The translations under genes and the position numbers were made by a program. The notes under the pieces were generated by a model that did no database searches, was not told the DNA's origin, and saw only the letters and a list, made by a program, of their open reading frames with translations. A DNA stretch of 64,000 bases, taken from contig WEDG01000728.1 of assembly GCA_017591395.1 (NCBI GenBank), forward strand, positions 114,948-178,947, given 5' to 3'. The stretch's first letter is position 1. Each line of letters starts with the position of its first letter. Positions 23,126-32,793 of this stretch are shown here, piece after piece. The DNA is from Schistocephalus solidus (taxonomy: Eukaryota > Platyhelminthes > Cestoda > Diphyllobothriidea > Diphyllobothriidae).

Positions 23126-26100
23126 TTCAGATACGTGATGATTGTGAGGGTGATGTGGCTTAGCCTCTGGTCGTTTACCACAGGTTTTCGTGGAGGTCCA
23201 TGTGTCCTAATAGGCCCATGCGGTGTGTTAATGTACAGGAGCAGTGGGGGAAGTGGAGGCGGGCACGTAAACTGTATGTCGGAGCCCCAGGCACTGGTTC
23301 ACCAACCTCCATGCGATGGATTCGCTGGTGACCGACCAGGCCGATGCGTGAGTTGAAGTTGCGGGCGAAGTGTGGGCAGGAGAAATCGGGAGAGGCCGGG
23401 GGGATGTCATTCATGTTAGTGGGGGTGGCAGTGGGGGGTAAGAATGGCAGGAGCGGAGGGTGTGCAAGGGGTATCGGTGTTGTCGGCGTTGCGGTTAATC
23501 CCGTTATCATGGATGCGCATGTGACCGAATAGGCCCATGCGATGAGTATAAGCGCGAGGACAGTTACGGGCAGCGGAGGCAGCAATCTCTGCTGTGTGTT
23601 GATGTTCTAGGCACTGGTTCACCCGTCTCGTACGATGGATTCGCAAGTGAACAACCAGGCCGATGCGTGAGGTGAAAATTCGGTCGCATTCAGGGCAGTT
23701 TAGGAGAGAGTTCCCATCGCTGGTGGTGGTAAAGGCGGTGGTGGTGGCAAAGGTGGTGGTGTTAGCGGTGGGTGGGGTAAAAGGTGATGAGTATTAAGAT
23801 GTGGTCTCTAGGATGGTGGGAGTAGTGGAATTGATACCAGGAGTGAGGGTGAGGGAGTCCGAAGGAGGGCTGGCAGAATTTGACGTAGAAAGTTGGAATT
23901 GTCGGATTGTTGGTGTATTGTGTCTTAAGATGTCCGACCAGGCAGATTCACGCGCGGAAGGTGCATTGACAGCGCGGGCATGTTGGAAGGTTCTGGGCGT
24001 CAACGGTGTTGGTCCGGGGCGCTGGTGACTTTCGTGCCGCTCTTTTGGCCTTGGCGGCGGCGATCCGGTTGGCCTCATAGAGTGCTGCACCAGTCTTCCT
24101 GGATCTTCTCCATGCCAATCGTTCCTGGGCGAGGTCCTCCCAGGTCGACAGGTTGCTTTGCAGTTGCTTCAGAGATTTCTTCAAAGTGTACTTAAAGCAT
24201 CGTTTTTGACCTCCCTGTCGGAGAGCACCCGTAGCGACATCTCCGTAGAAAAGTCGTTTGGGTAGTCACTCGTCGTCCATCCTCACCAGGTGGCCGCTCC
24301 ATCGGAGTTGCACTTGCCTCAGCATGGCGTGGATGCTGAGGATTCCGGTCCGCTCCATAACTTCCGTGTCCGGGATCCTGCCTTGCCATCTCAGCTTCAG
24401 TATTCTGCGGAGGCAGCTGCGATGGAAGTGATTCAGCTTCCTGGCTTGGTTCGAGTAGACGGTCCAGGTCTCCACTCCGTAAAGGAGTGTCGTCAAGACG
24501 ACGGCCTTGTAAATCTTCAGTTTGGTGCTCAGTTGAATACCGTGGCAATTCCACACGGAGGCCTGCAGCCGGCCGAAGGCCTGACTGGCTTTGGAGATCC
24601 GTTGGGCAACCTCGTCAACGATTCTCGTGTTGTGTGACAGCGTGCTTCATAGATAAGCGAATGTGTCTACATTTTTCAGTTGAGCACCGTTGACATTGAT
24701 TCGGGGAGCAATGTATTCCGCGCTGGGTGGCTACTGGTGCATGACAACCGTTTTGGCTGTACTGATTGTTAATCCAAAATTGGCACAGCCTGGGGCGAAG
24801 AGGTCCATACTCCTTTGCATGTCCTCCTCCGTCACGGTGTTAAGGGCGCAGTCTTCCGCGAAGAGCAAGTCATGGACTGTAGCTCTAGACACGCGCGTTG
24901 TGGCCTGCATACGCCGATTGTTGAGAAGTTATCCGTCAGTTCTGTAGGCGATGCGGATCCCAGGCTGTTCATTATGGTAGGCGTCCATCAGCATAGCCGA
25001 CAACATGAGACTGAACAGGATGGGAGCCAAAACGCAGCCCTGCTTCACCCCGTTGGTCACTGCGAATGCTTCGGATACCCTCCCGTTGTCAGTAACGCGC
25101 GCCGTCATCCCGTCATGAAGCTGACGCACCATGTGCCTGAACCGCTCAGGACAGCCGAATTTCTGCATGACTTTCCACAGTCCGTCACGTTCCCCGTGTC
25201 GAAGGCTTTCGTCAGATCCACGAAGGTAGTGTATAGGTGAGTTCGCATCTCCTGGCACTTCTCATGTAGCTGGCGGGCGGCAAAGATTATATCGGTTGTT
25301 CCGCGGTGTCGGCGGAAGCCACATTAGCTTTCCGGGAGCAGGCCCTGCTCTAGATGACCGTTAAGACGATTGAGAAGGATACGGGCGAAGATATTCCCGG
25401 CGATGTTGAGCAACGAGATGCCTCTGTGTTTATCACAGAGTTGCCGGTTCCCCTTCCGTTTGTAGAGATTGACAATGGTCGTGTCTTTGAAATCCTGGGG
25501 AACTTGTCCTTGGCGCCACATCTCCTGGAAGAGTGCTGGGAGTTCTGCCATCAGCCGGGGCCGGCCATGCTTGTAGACTTCCGGTGGGATTGCGTCGGAT
25601 CCCGGTGCTTTACCGCTGGAAATCTGCTGCACGGCCCGGATGGTTTCTGGTAGGGAAGGCGGCAGATCCAGGTCATTGTTCGTGTACACTTGAGGGAATC
25701 GGTCAATGGCAGCATCGGAGATGGCTGATGAGCAATTAAGGAAACTTCTCAAGTGCTCGGCCCAGCGCTTCAGAATTTGCGATTTGTCTGTCAGCAGTGT
25801 TGTGCCATCAGAGCTGAGCATTGGTGCAGTCCCCTTGATGCCGGGACCGAAGATGACCTTTATGGCTTTTAAAAAGTTTTTCATTTCATTTCTGTCCGCA
25901 TACACCTGGATTTCCTCAGCCTTTCGGATCATCCAGGTATCCTGCATCTCCCGCAGCCGTTGTTGTACAAGGCGCCGGCATCTGAAAAAGGCTGCTTTGG
26001 TGGCGTCAGTCCGAAGGTCCATGTAGGCTTTGTATAGTCCATTCTTCTCCGCGAGTAAAGTTGCTAATGTCGGCGTCATTGTCGTCAAACCAGTCCTGGT

Positions 26101-27612
26101 GTTGACGGCGTGCGCGTCCAATGACTTCGAGGGTGGTGGACTGGATGAAATTTACCAGTTGACACCATCGTGTCTCCACGGTAGCATTATCATCTGGAGC
26201 ATGCAGGTCCTCCAGATTCTCGGTTATTTGCTTGCTGAAATCAAAACAGTGAGCAGGCAAATTTAACAACAGAGTATTTAACTAACCTGGCGTTCGCTTA
26301 CCTTGGGGCCTACGTCGGGGTTAAAGTCGCAGCCTCGTCTGCGAGATGACGAGGCGGTGATCTGTCTAATCATTTGGCATCGCGGATCGCCTTGGTTACC
26401 AGCACGTCCTGTCGATCTCGCCTCCGGACGAGAACATAGTCCAGCAGCTGCCAGCGCCGCGACCGAGGGTGCATCCACGTGGCCTTCTCCGCGCGTCGGA
26501 AGGCAGAAGAAGGTGTTGGAAAGCAGGAGACGGTGTTCCGCACACGTCTGCAGAAGAAGGAGTCCGTTATCGTTACAGCTATTGATACCCTGGGGAACCA
26601 GCACTCCCTACCAGGCAGCGTGGTCCGTCCCGACGCGGGCGTTGAAGTCACCAAGGACAATTAACTTGTCCACCTTCGGCACAGTCGCCCGCAGGGCGTG
26701 CAGGTCCTCGTAGAATTTGTTTTTCGCCGCATCAGAGCTCGTCATTGGGAGAGCGTAGGCGCTGATGATGGTGGCGAACTGGTCTCCCCAATGAGGCAGG
26801 CAGTGGCTCATCAGGCGATCATTGATACCCTGCGGCAGACAGGGCAGACGTCCCACGATGTCGTTCCGAATGGCAAAGACAACACCAGCGTTGCGTCGCT
26901 CTGCCTTTGGCCAGCCGCTCCAGAAGAAGGTGTAGCCGGCCCCCACCTCCTCTAGCTGACCCTGCTCAGAGAATCAGGTCTCACTGAGAGCAGCAATGTC
27001 CACCTTGTAGCGCGCCAGTTCCCGAGCGACTAGCGCCGTCCTCCGTTCCAGCCGGTTGCTCCTAGGATTGTCTAAAAGGGAACGAACATTCCATATTGCT
27101 AGTGTGAGTGGACTCACCCGAGCAGTCTGGAGAGTATTGCGAGGGGGATGGGGAAGGGGGTATTGTTGTTTGTTTGAGTTTTACGACCGCGAAGTTTGTG
27201 ATCTGCGAGCCGTGGCCGGCTGCAGAAGACGTGAGACCCAGCACTTTTTAGGGCACATTTTCTAGCCCCTTCCTCCGCGAGGAGGCAAGCAGTGCTATCC
27301 CTAAATAGGGCTGCTTGGACATCCCAGACGGCTGCCGAACTCCACTATGGGTCACGGATTTGTTTTAGTGGGAGAACGACCCGAGTTAGTCTGGGCCGCC
27401 TACGGGGTTGCTGTCGCCCCCACCGTAGGACTTTTTGAGAAGGGGATGTGGGAAGTTCGGGAGTCAGACATACCGGGTGTGGAGGCACACACAACACCGG
27501 AGACCCTCACCTGGTTTAGCTTACCGGTCGTGATGGTTGCCCGGGGTGTGGCCGCTGGGAAGAACCCAACTTCGAGGAGCCACGGGTGAGAGTTGCTGAC
27601 TGACAACAACAC
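23126..27612 (-). mobile_element. Zinc-finger-tailed APE-type non-LTR retrotransposon, nearly full length, decayed
   Basis: Read on the minus strand: a possible 5' UTR (27612-27130), an apurinic-type endonuclease (LAIWNVRSLLDNPRSNRLER near 27090; [30 protein letters not shown] ending 26608; later blocks to 26250), RT (25324-26121 with QISSGKAPGSDAIPPEVYKH; NGVKQGCVLAPILFSLM near 25040; active site 24862-24851), a C-terminal block ([18 protein letters not shown], about 24490), and a Cys/His tail with C2H2 units (CPHFARNFNSRIGLVGHQRI, HRMGLLGHM) ending in TAA at 23175. Mutations are visible: a TGA in the endonuclease at 26976-26974 where CGA is expected (SET*FSEQ), frameshifts, and FAED in place of FADD. 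I recognise the layout from diphyllobothriid tapeworm proteins; the clade is not certain. Confidence 0.9.
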
Positions 27613-27839
27613 TCACTCACCAACTGTTTGCTCACCTACAATTGCAGATACTCATACTACTCATACTAGGTGAGTAGCCAATGATGTATACTCTTTTCTA
27701 TTAGCCAACGGCTGTTTGTTTTCCGCACGCAATTATGCAAACCCTTTCCTTTAAGAATTTTCTTTGTGTAAAAAAACGGGTTAGATCGATAATCCCCAGA
27801 TAAGAAAAATTATACAGCTCTCATAGATAACTACTGGTC

Positions 27840-28400
27840 AAATATCCCAGGTCAAATGAACAGGCAGCAGTTTTCATGTCCTCATATTTTTCGAGCATCT
27901 TTCTCCATGACTCGGAGAAAGGACCACCGAGAATTTCAGAGACCTTCTTGAAACTATTTTTCTCTACCTCAATTCCCACAGGAACCATGATGTCTACTTG
28001 TAACACCAGTCATTCAACCGATGAATTCATTTTTGGACGTACACAGTCTAAAATGATTCCGTTTCTTTGGATATTTACCATCATTAGAATTCAATTCTGG
28101 ATCTTTACAGGCTGAGACCTCAAGTTCACTGACGCCTTTTCGCGGGATTTTGTTTCGTGCACCTTAGTGATCAAGAACGAACCATATCGACGTTTCATTA
28201 TCTCATTCTGAAATGCTACTGCAGTATTAGCTTACACTTCCCCTTTACCTTATTTTCTTAAGCAGTTTTATTCTCCTACCCTCTATTTGAAAATGGAGGC
28301 CTATTGAACTCTGCCTCCATTTTCAAGGTATGAGTTTTTTTCACTGCCTATTTTCTAGTTCACAATTCATTTCAAAACCTCGCTAACTATTGCCCTAACA
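27840..28400. repeat. Retroelement 3'-end/LTR-like fragments
   Basis: TCTTTCTCCATGACTCGGAGAAAGGACCACCGAGAATTTCAGA resembles, as reverse complement, the sequence at 57510-57560 (CR1-like 3' end). From 28255 the sequence resembles the segments at 62400-62500 and 63170-63300. A perfect 14-bp hairpin lies at 28287-28326. Confidence 0.45.
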
Positions 28401-29042
28401 GGAAAGTTCTGCCAACATTAGTAAATATTTTACATTGCCATAATTTTATTTTAGTACTTCGTTTGTTTCGAGAGTGCCTTCCCGGCGCTAACCAAATATA
28501 AATTCCAAAATGTATTAGATCTAATGCGTTTGAGAGCAAAACAGATACACGTAGAAAAAAGGATGCTTTATTCAAAATGTTTGTACCTGAACACAAATGA
28601 GTATTATGTAGGATTAAAATTTAACATTCGAATGGTGTCTAAATTGATATGCCCCTTTTCCCATACAGATACGCACAGAAGAGAAACGTTATTCCAACGG
28701 GGCTCAGGCAAAAATTAAGAATCTGTACATATCTCTCTAGTGAAAGACAAAGGTTTCCGACAATTTTCTTATTCAATACAAATACTATATTTTGTTGTTC
28801 CTGGGACTATAATTCGTGGGAAGGTGTCCCTAGACTGTAATAGTGCTGGAAGGTGACAGACATGATCACGATCCTGCCGGTTAGAAGCATATTTCCGTGT
28901 TAAATTTGAGTCACCCACTCCGATAGTTTTTAAAATTTTGAATCCTAGGTATTTATCATTTCCTGTCCGAAAACGCCTATAGGACCATAATGGTCATTTG
29001 CCACGACCCTGGTTGAGCACAATAAAGGTTTTTGTTTGAGAG

Positions 29043-29046
<4 letters not shown>
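28401..29046. other. No gene recognised
   Basis: AT-rich, no motif-bearing frame. A possible poly(A) signal AATAAA precedes the TA microsatellite at about 29021. Confidence 0.35.

Positions 29047-29108
<62 letters not shown>
29047..29108. repeat. (TA)n microsatellite
   Basis: An uninterrupted alternating TA tract forms the left border of the 354-bp satellite array. Confidence 0.98.
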
Positions 29109-29110
<2 letters not shown>

Positions 29111-29331
29111 GGTAAATAATTTCTGAAATTATTAAGTGCAGGACATGGAGTCAGGTGATTCGGACATGACTTTTTAGGGTCAGATCCGAAATTTCAATGA
29201 ACATTTGGGTCGAAGACAATCAACCACTGCGGAATAACCACGTAATGTCCATTCTACAAACAAGTAGTACTACAAGTAGTATGAATCTTATATGGCAAAG
29301 CCGTTATACCGTACTTCCGACATAGATACTA

Positions 29332-29420
29332 GCTAAAAGCCCAGACACGTGTTTCGCCGATGTTTCTGCTGCTGCGTGACACAGCAACGAGGGGTTCGGC
29401 TCCTCAGTGGGTCCCCCAGC
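29332..29420 (-). ncRNA. Hammerhead ribozyme, satellite monomer 1
   Basis: In minus-strand order: GCU and CCCA (stem I 5' side), CUGAGGA (core C3-A9), GCCGA (stem II), a long loop with an inner GCUGUG hairpin, UCGGC (stem II), GAAA (core G12-A15.1), CACGUGU giving a two-pair stem III, C17 (complement of 29344), then UGGG and AGC (stem I 3' side). All invariant hammerhead core bases are present, and cleavage is predicted after the GUC triplet. ACACGUGU is self-complementary, which suits the dimeric mode known for short-stem-III hammerheads. One substitution (GCGTGAC) affects only the loop. Confidence 0.85.
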
Positions 29421-29685
29421 GTTCTCTATGCGGTTTCTGGTATATGGACTCCAGAGAATAATCGGGTAAATAATTTCTGAAATTATTAAGTGCAGGACAT
29501 GGAGTCAGGTGATTCGGACATGACTTTTTAGGGTCAGATCCGAAATTTCAATGAACATTTGGGTCGAAGACAATCAACCACTGTGGAATAACCACGTAAT
29601 GTCCATTCTACAAACAAGTAGTACTACAAGTAGTATGAATCTTATATGGCAAATACGTTATACCGTACTTCCGACATAGATACTA

Positions 29686-29774
29686 GCTAAAAGCCCAGAC
29701 ACGTGTTTCGCCGATGTTTCTGCTGCTGTGTGACACAGCAACGAGGGGTTCGGCTCCTCAGTGAGTCCCCCAGC
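29686..29774 (-). ncRNA. Hammerhead ribozyme, satellite monomer 2
   Basis: Same architecture and intact core as in monomer 1. One stem I base change (plus-strand TGAG in place of TGGG) turns a G-C pair into a G-U wobble. Confidence 0.83.
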
Positions 29775-30039
29775 GTTCTCTATGCGGTTTCTGGTATATG
29801 GACTCCAGAGAATAATCGGGTAAATAATTTCTGAAATTATTAAGTGCAGGACATGGAGTCAGGTGATTCGGACATGACTTTTTAGGGTCAGACCCGAAAT
29901 TTCAATGAACATTTGGGTCGAAGACAATCAACCACTGTGGAATAACCACGTAATGCCCATTCTACAAACAAGTAGTACTACAAGTAGTATGAATCTTATA
30001 TGGCAAAGACGTTATACCGTACTTCCGACATAGATACTA

Positions 30040-30128
30040 GCTAAAAGCCCAGACACGTGTTTCGCCGATGTTTCTGCTGCTGTGTGACACAGCAACGAGG
30101 GGTTCGGCTCCTCAGTGGGTCCCCCAGC
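30040..30128 (-). ncRNA. Hammerhead ribozyme, satellite monomer 3
   Basis: Core CUGAGGA and GAAA, stem II GCCGA/UCGGC, stem I CCCA/UGGG and the GUC cleavage triplet are all unchanged. Confidence 0.85.
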
Positions 30129-30393
30129 GTTCTCTATGCGGTTTCTGGTATATGGACTCCAGAGAATAATCGGGTAAATAATTTCTGAAATTATTAAGTG
30201 CAGGACATGGAGTCAGGTGATTCGGACATGACTTTTTAGGGTCAGATCCGAAATTTCAATGAACATTTGGGTCGAAGACAATCAACCACTGTGGAATAAC
30301 AACGTAATGTCCATTCTACAAACAAGTAGTACTACAAGTAGTATGAATCTTATATGGCAAAGCCGTTATACCGTACTTCCGACATAGATACTA

Positions 30394-30482
30394 GCTAAAA
30401 GCCCAGACACGTGTTTCGCCGATGTTTCTGCTGCTGTGTGACACAGCAACGAGGGGTTCGGCTCCTCAGTGGGTCCCCCAGC
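30394..30482 (-). ncRNA. Hammerhead ribozyme, satellite monomer 4
   Basis: Consensus copy: all core residues and the three stems are intact over 89 nt. Confidence 0.85.
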
Positions 30483-30748
30483 GTTCTCTATGCGGTTTCT
30501 GGTATATGGACTCCAGAGAATAATCGGGGTAAATAATTTCTGAAATTATTAAGTGCAGGACATGGAGTCAGGTGATTCGGACATGACTTTTTAGGGTCAG
30601 ATCTGAAATTTCAATGAACATTTGGGTCGAAGACAATCAACCACTGTGGAATAACCACGTAATGTCCATTCTACAAACAAGTAGTACTACAAGTAGTATG
30701 AATCTTATATGGCAAAGACGTTATACCGTACTTCCGACATAGATACTA

Positions 30749-30837
30749 GCTAAAAGCCCAGACACGTGTTTCGCCGATGTTTCTGCTGCTGTGTGACACA
30801 GCAACGAGGGGTTCGGCTCCTCAGTGGGTCCCCCAGC
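30749..30837 (-). ncRNA. Hammerhead ribozyme, satellite monomer 5
   Basis: Consensus ribozyme. The extra G of this monomer lies outside the motif. Confidence 0.85.
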
Positions 30838-31102
30838 GTTCTCTATGCGGTTTCTGGTATATGGACTCCAGAGAATAATCGGGTAAATAATTTCTGAAAT
30901 AATTAAGTGCAGGACATGGAGTCAGGTGATTCGGACATGACTTTTTAGGGTCAGATCCGAAATTTCAATGAACATTTGGGTCGAAGACAATCAACCACTG
31001 TGGAATAACCACGTAATGTCCATTCTACAAACAAGTAGTACTACAAGTAGTATGAATCTTATATGGCAAAGACGTTATACCGTACTTCCGACATAGATAC
31101 TA

Positions 31103-31191
31103 GCTAAAAGCCCAGACACGTGTTTCGCCGATGTTTCTGCTGCTGTGTGACACAGCAACGAGGGGTTCGGCTCCTCAGTGGGTCCCCCAGC
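31103..31191 (-). ncRNA. Hammerhead ribozyme, satellite monomer 6
   Basis: Consensus ribozyme with an intact core and all three stems. Confidence 0.85.
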
Positions 31192-31455
31192 GTTCTCTAT
31201 GCGGTTTCTGGTATATGGACTCCAGAGAATAATCGGGTAAATAAATTCTGAAATATTAAGTGCAGGACATGGAGTCAGGTGATTCGGACATGACTTTTTA
31301 GGGTCAGACCCGAAATTTCAATGAACATTTGGGTCGAAGACAATCAACCACTGTGGAATAACCACGTAATGTCCATTCTACAAACAAGTAGTACTACAAG
31401 TAGTATGAATCTTATATGGCAAAGACGTTATACCGTACTTCCGACATAGATACTA

Positions 31456-31544
31456 GCTAAAAGCCCAGACACGTGTTTCGCCGATGTTTCTGCTGCTGTG
31501 TGACACAGCAACGAGGGGTTCGGCTCCTCAGTGGGTCCCCCAGC
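31456..31544 (-). ncRNA. Hammerhead ribozyme, satellite monomer 7
   Basis: Consensus ribozyme. The one-base deletion of this monomer lies outside the motif. Confidence 0.85.
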
Positions 31545-31589
31545 GTTCTCTATGCGGTTTCTGGTATATGGACTCCAAAGAATAATCAG

Positions 31590-31622
31590 GTATATATATA
31601 TATACGGGTATATATATCGGGT
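31590..31622. repeat. Short TA-rich junction between the two arrays
   Basis: TATATATATA, then CGGGTATATATATCGGG: the satellite's CGGG start is repeated inside TA tracts, suggesting slippage or recombination at the junction of the 354-bp array and the SINE array. Confidence 0.7.
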
Positions 31623-31660
31623 ATAGCATATGATGAAATGGAACCGCCAAAGACAAGGGA

Positions 31661-31705
31661 GACCGGAATGGCCATTTCTGGGTTAGTAGCCGTCATCAGC
31701 CAGTC
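31661..31705 (-). ncRNA. Hammerhead-like motif in SINE unit 1
   Basis: Minus strand: GACUGG (stem I), CUGAUGA, a small stem II (GGCU-ACUA-ACCC, one mismatch), A, GAAA, UGGCCAUU (two-pair stem III with GGCC loop), CCGGUC (stem I). The core sequences are present. The pair next to stem II is C.A rather than G-C, so activity is uncertain. Confidence 0.5.
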
Positions 31706-31965
31706 ATACCCAATCCCAAGTGTGGAACACCTGGGATTCGAACCCGCGACCTTTGGTATTTGAGTCGAACGCTCTACCATTGAGCCACGGGTTCGTTGAT
31801 TTGTCGGTTGCGATCGGGAATATGATGATAGTGTGTGGCTCACCGATCTGCTTAAGGAACATTTATGTTCCGCTGTGCCCTGGAACTCAGACTAGAGTAC
31901 TCACAGGCAGTCGCATAGCAACGTGTAGAATATGTTGATAATATGGAACCGACAAAGACAAGGTA

Positions 31966-32010
31966 GACCGGAATGGCCATTTCTGGCTTATTAGCCGTCA
32001 TCAGCCATTC
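31966..32010 (-). ncRNA. Hammerhead-like motif in SINE unit 2
   Basis: CUGAUGA, stem II GGCU/AGCC, GAAA and AUU cleavage triplet are present. Stem I is GAAUGG against CCGGUC with one mismatch. Confidence 0.5.
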
Positions 32011-32270
32011 ATCCCCAATCCCAAGTGTGGAACACCTGGGATTCGAACTTACAACCTTTGGTATTTGAGTCGAACGCTCTACCATCGAGCCACGGGCTCG
32101 TTGCTTTGTCGGTTGCGATCGGGAATATGATGATAGTGTGTGGCTCACCGATCTGCTTAAGGAACATTTATGTTCCGCTGTGCCCTGGAACTCAGACTAG
32201 AGTACTCACAGGCAGTCGCATAGCAACGTGTAGAATATGTTGATAATATGGAACCGACAAAGACAAGGTA

Positions 32271-32315
32271 GACCGGAATGGCCATTTCTGGCTTATTAGC
32301 CGTCATCAGCCATTC
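32271..32315 (-). ncRNA. Hammerhead-like motif in SINE unit 3
   Basis: Same as unit 2: intact CUGAUGA and GAAA, perfect GGCU/AGCC stem II, one mismatch in stem I. Confidence 0.5.
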
Positions 32316-32576
32316 ATCCCCAATCCCAAGTGTGGAACACCTGGGATTCGAACTTACAACCTTTGGTATTTGAGTCGAATCGCTCTACCATCGAGCCACG
32401 GGCTCGTTGCTTTGTCGGTTGCGATCGGGAATATGATGATAGTGTGTGGCTCACCGATCTGCTTAAGGAACATTTATGTTCCGTTGTGCCCTGGAACTCA
32501 GACTAGAGCCCTCACAGGCAGTCGCATAGCGACGTGTAGCATATGTTGATAATGTGGAACTGACAAATACAAGGGA

Positions 32577-32621
32577 GACCGGAATGGCCATTTCTGGCTT
32601 ATTAGCGGTCATCAGCCAGTC
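32577..32621 (-). ncRNA. Hammerhead-like motif in SINE unit 4
   Basis: Stem I GACUGG/CCGGUC is complete (one G-U pair) and CUGAUGA and GAAA are intact. One stem II base differs (CGCU against AGCC). Confidence 0.48.
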
Positions 32622-32693
32622 ATACCCAATCCCAAATGTAAAAAAACACCTGGGATTCGAACCCGCGACCTTTGGTAATTGAGTCGAACGCTC

Positions 32694-32791
<98 letters not shown>

Positions 32792-32793
32792 AT
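32694..32793. repeat. (TA)n/(CATA)n microsatellite
   Basis: Alternating TA with CATA interruptions, ending the SINE array inside its fourth tRNA-like head. Confidence 0.97.

Larger units (their letters stand above)
29109..31586. repeat. Satellite array, seven 354-bp monomers
   Basis: Head-to-tail monomers start at 29109, 29463, 29817, 30171, 30525, 30880 and 31234, each at CGGGTAAATAA. Spacing is 354, except 355 (one extra G at the start of monomer 5) and 353 (monomer 7). They are nearly identical, differing by a handful of substitutions, so the array is young or homogenised. Every monomer contains a hammerhead ribozyme on the minus strand, annotated separately. On the plus strand, TAGCTAAAAGC and GGTTCGGCTCC resemble Pol III A and B boxes. 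Alternating TA tracts flank both ends. Confidence 0.98.
31627..32693 (-). repeat. SINE-derived tandem array, about 305-bp units (3.5 copies)
   Basis: Units begin near 31627, 31932, 32237 and 32543 (spacing 305, 305, 306). Each holds, on the minus strand, a tRNA-like head (CCGTGGCTCNATGGTAGAGCG, then GTTCGAATCCCAGGTG, that is A and B boxes), the SINE body with the hammerhead-like motif and TCTTTGTCGGTTCCAT, and a tail with GAGTTCCAGGGCACAGCGGAAC. The fourth unit is cut inside its tRNA-like head by a TA microsatellite. The head is SINE-type, not a functional tRNA gene, because it continues directly into the SINE body. Confidence 0.9.

Noticed and set aside
29109..31586. CRISPR-like regular repetition
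   Set aside because: The whole 354-bp unit is repeated with no unique spacers. It is a satellite in a eukaryotic genome.
31727..31797. tRNA-like sequence with A and B boxes
   Set aside because: Part of the SINE head: it runs directly into the SINE body and repeats every 305 bases, so I do not call a tRNA gene.
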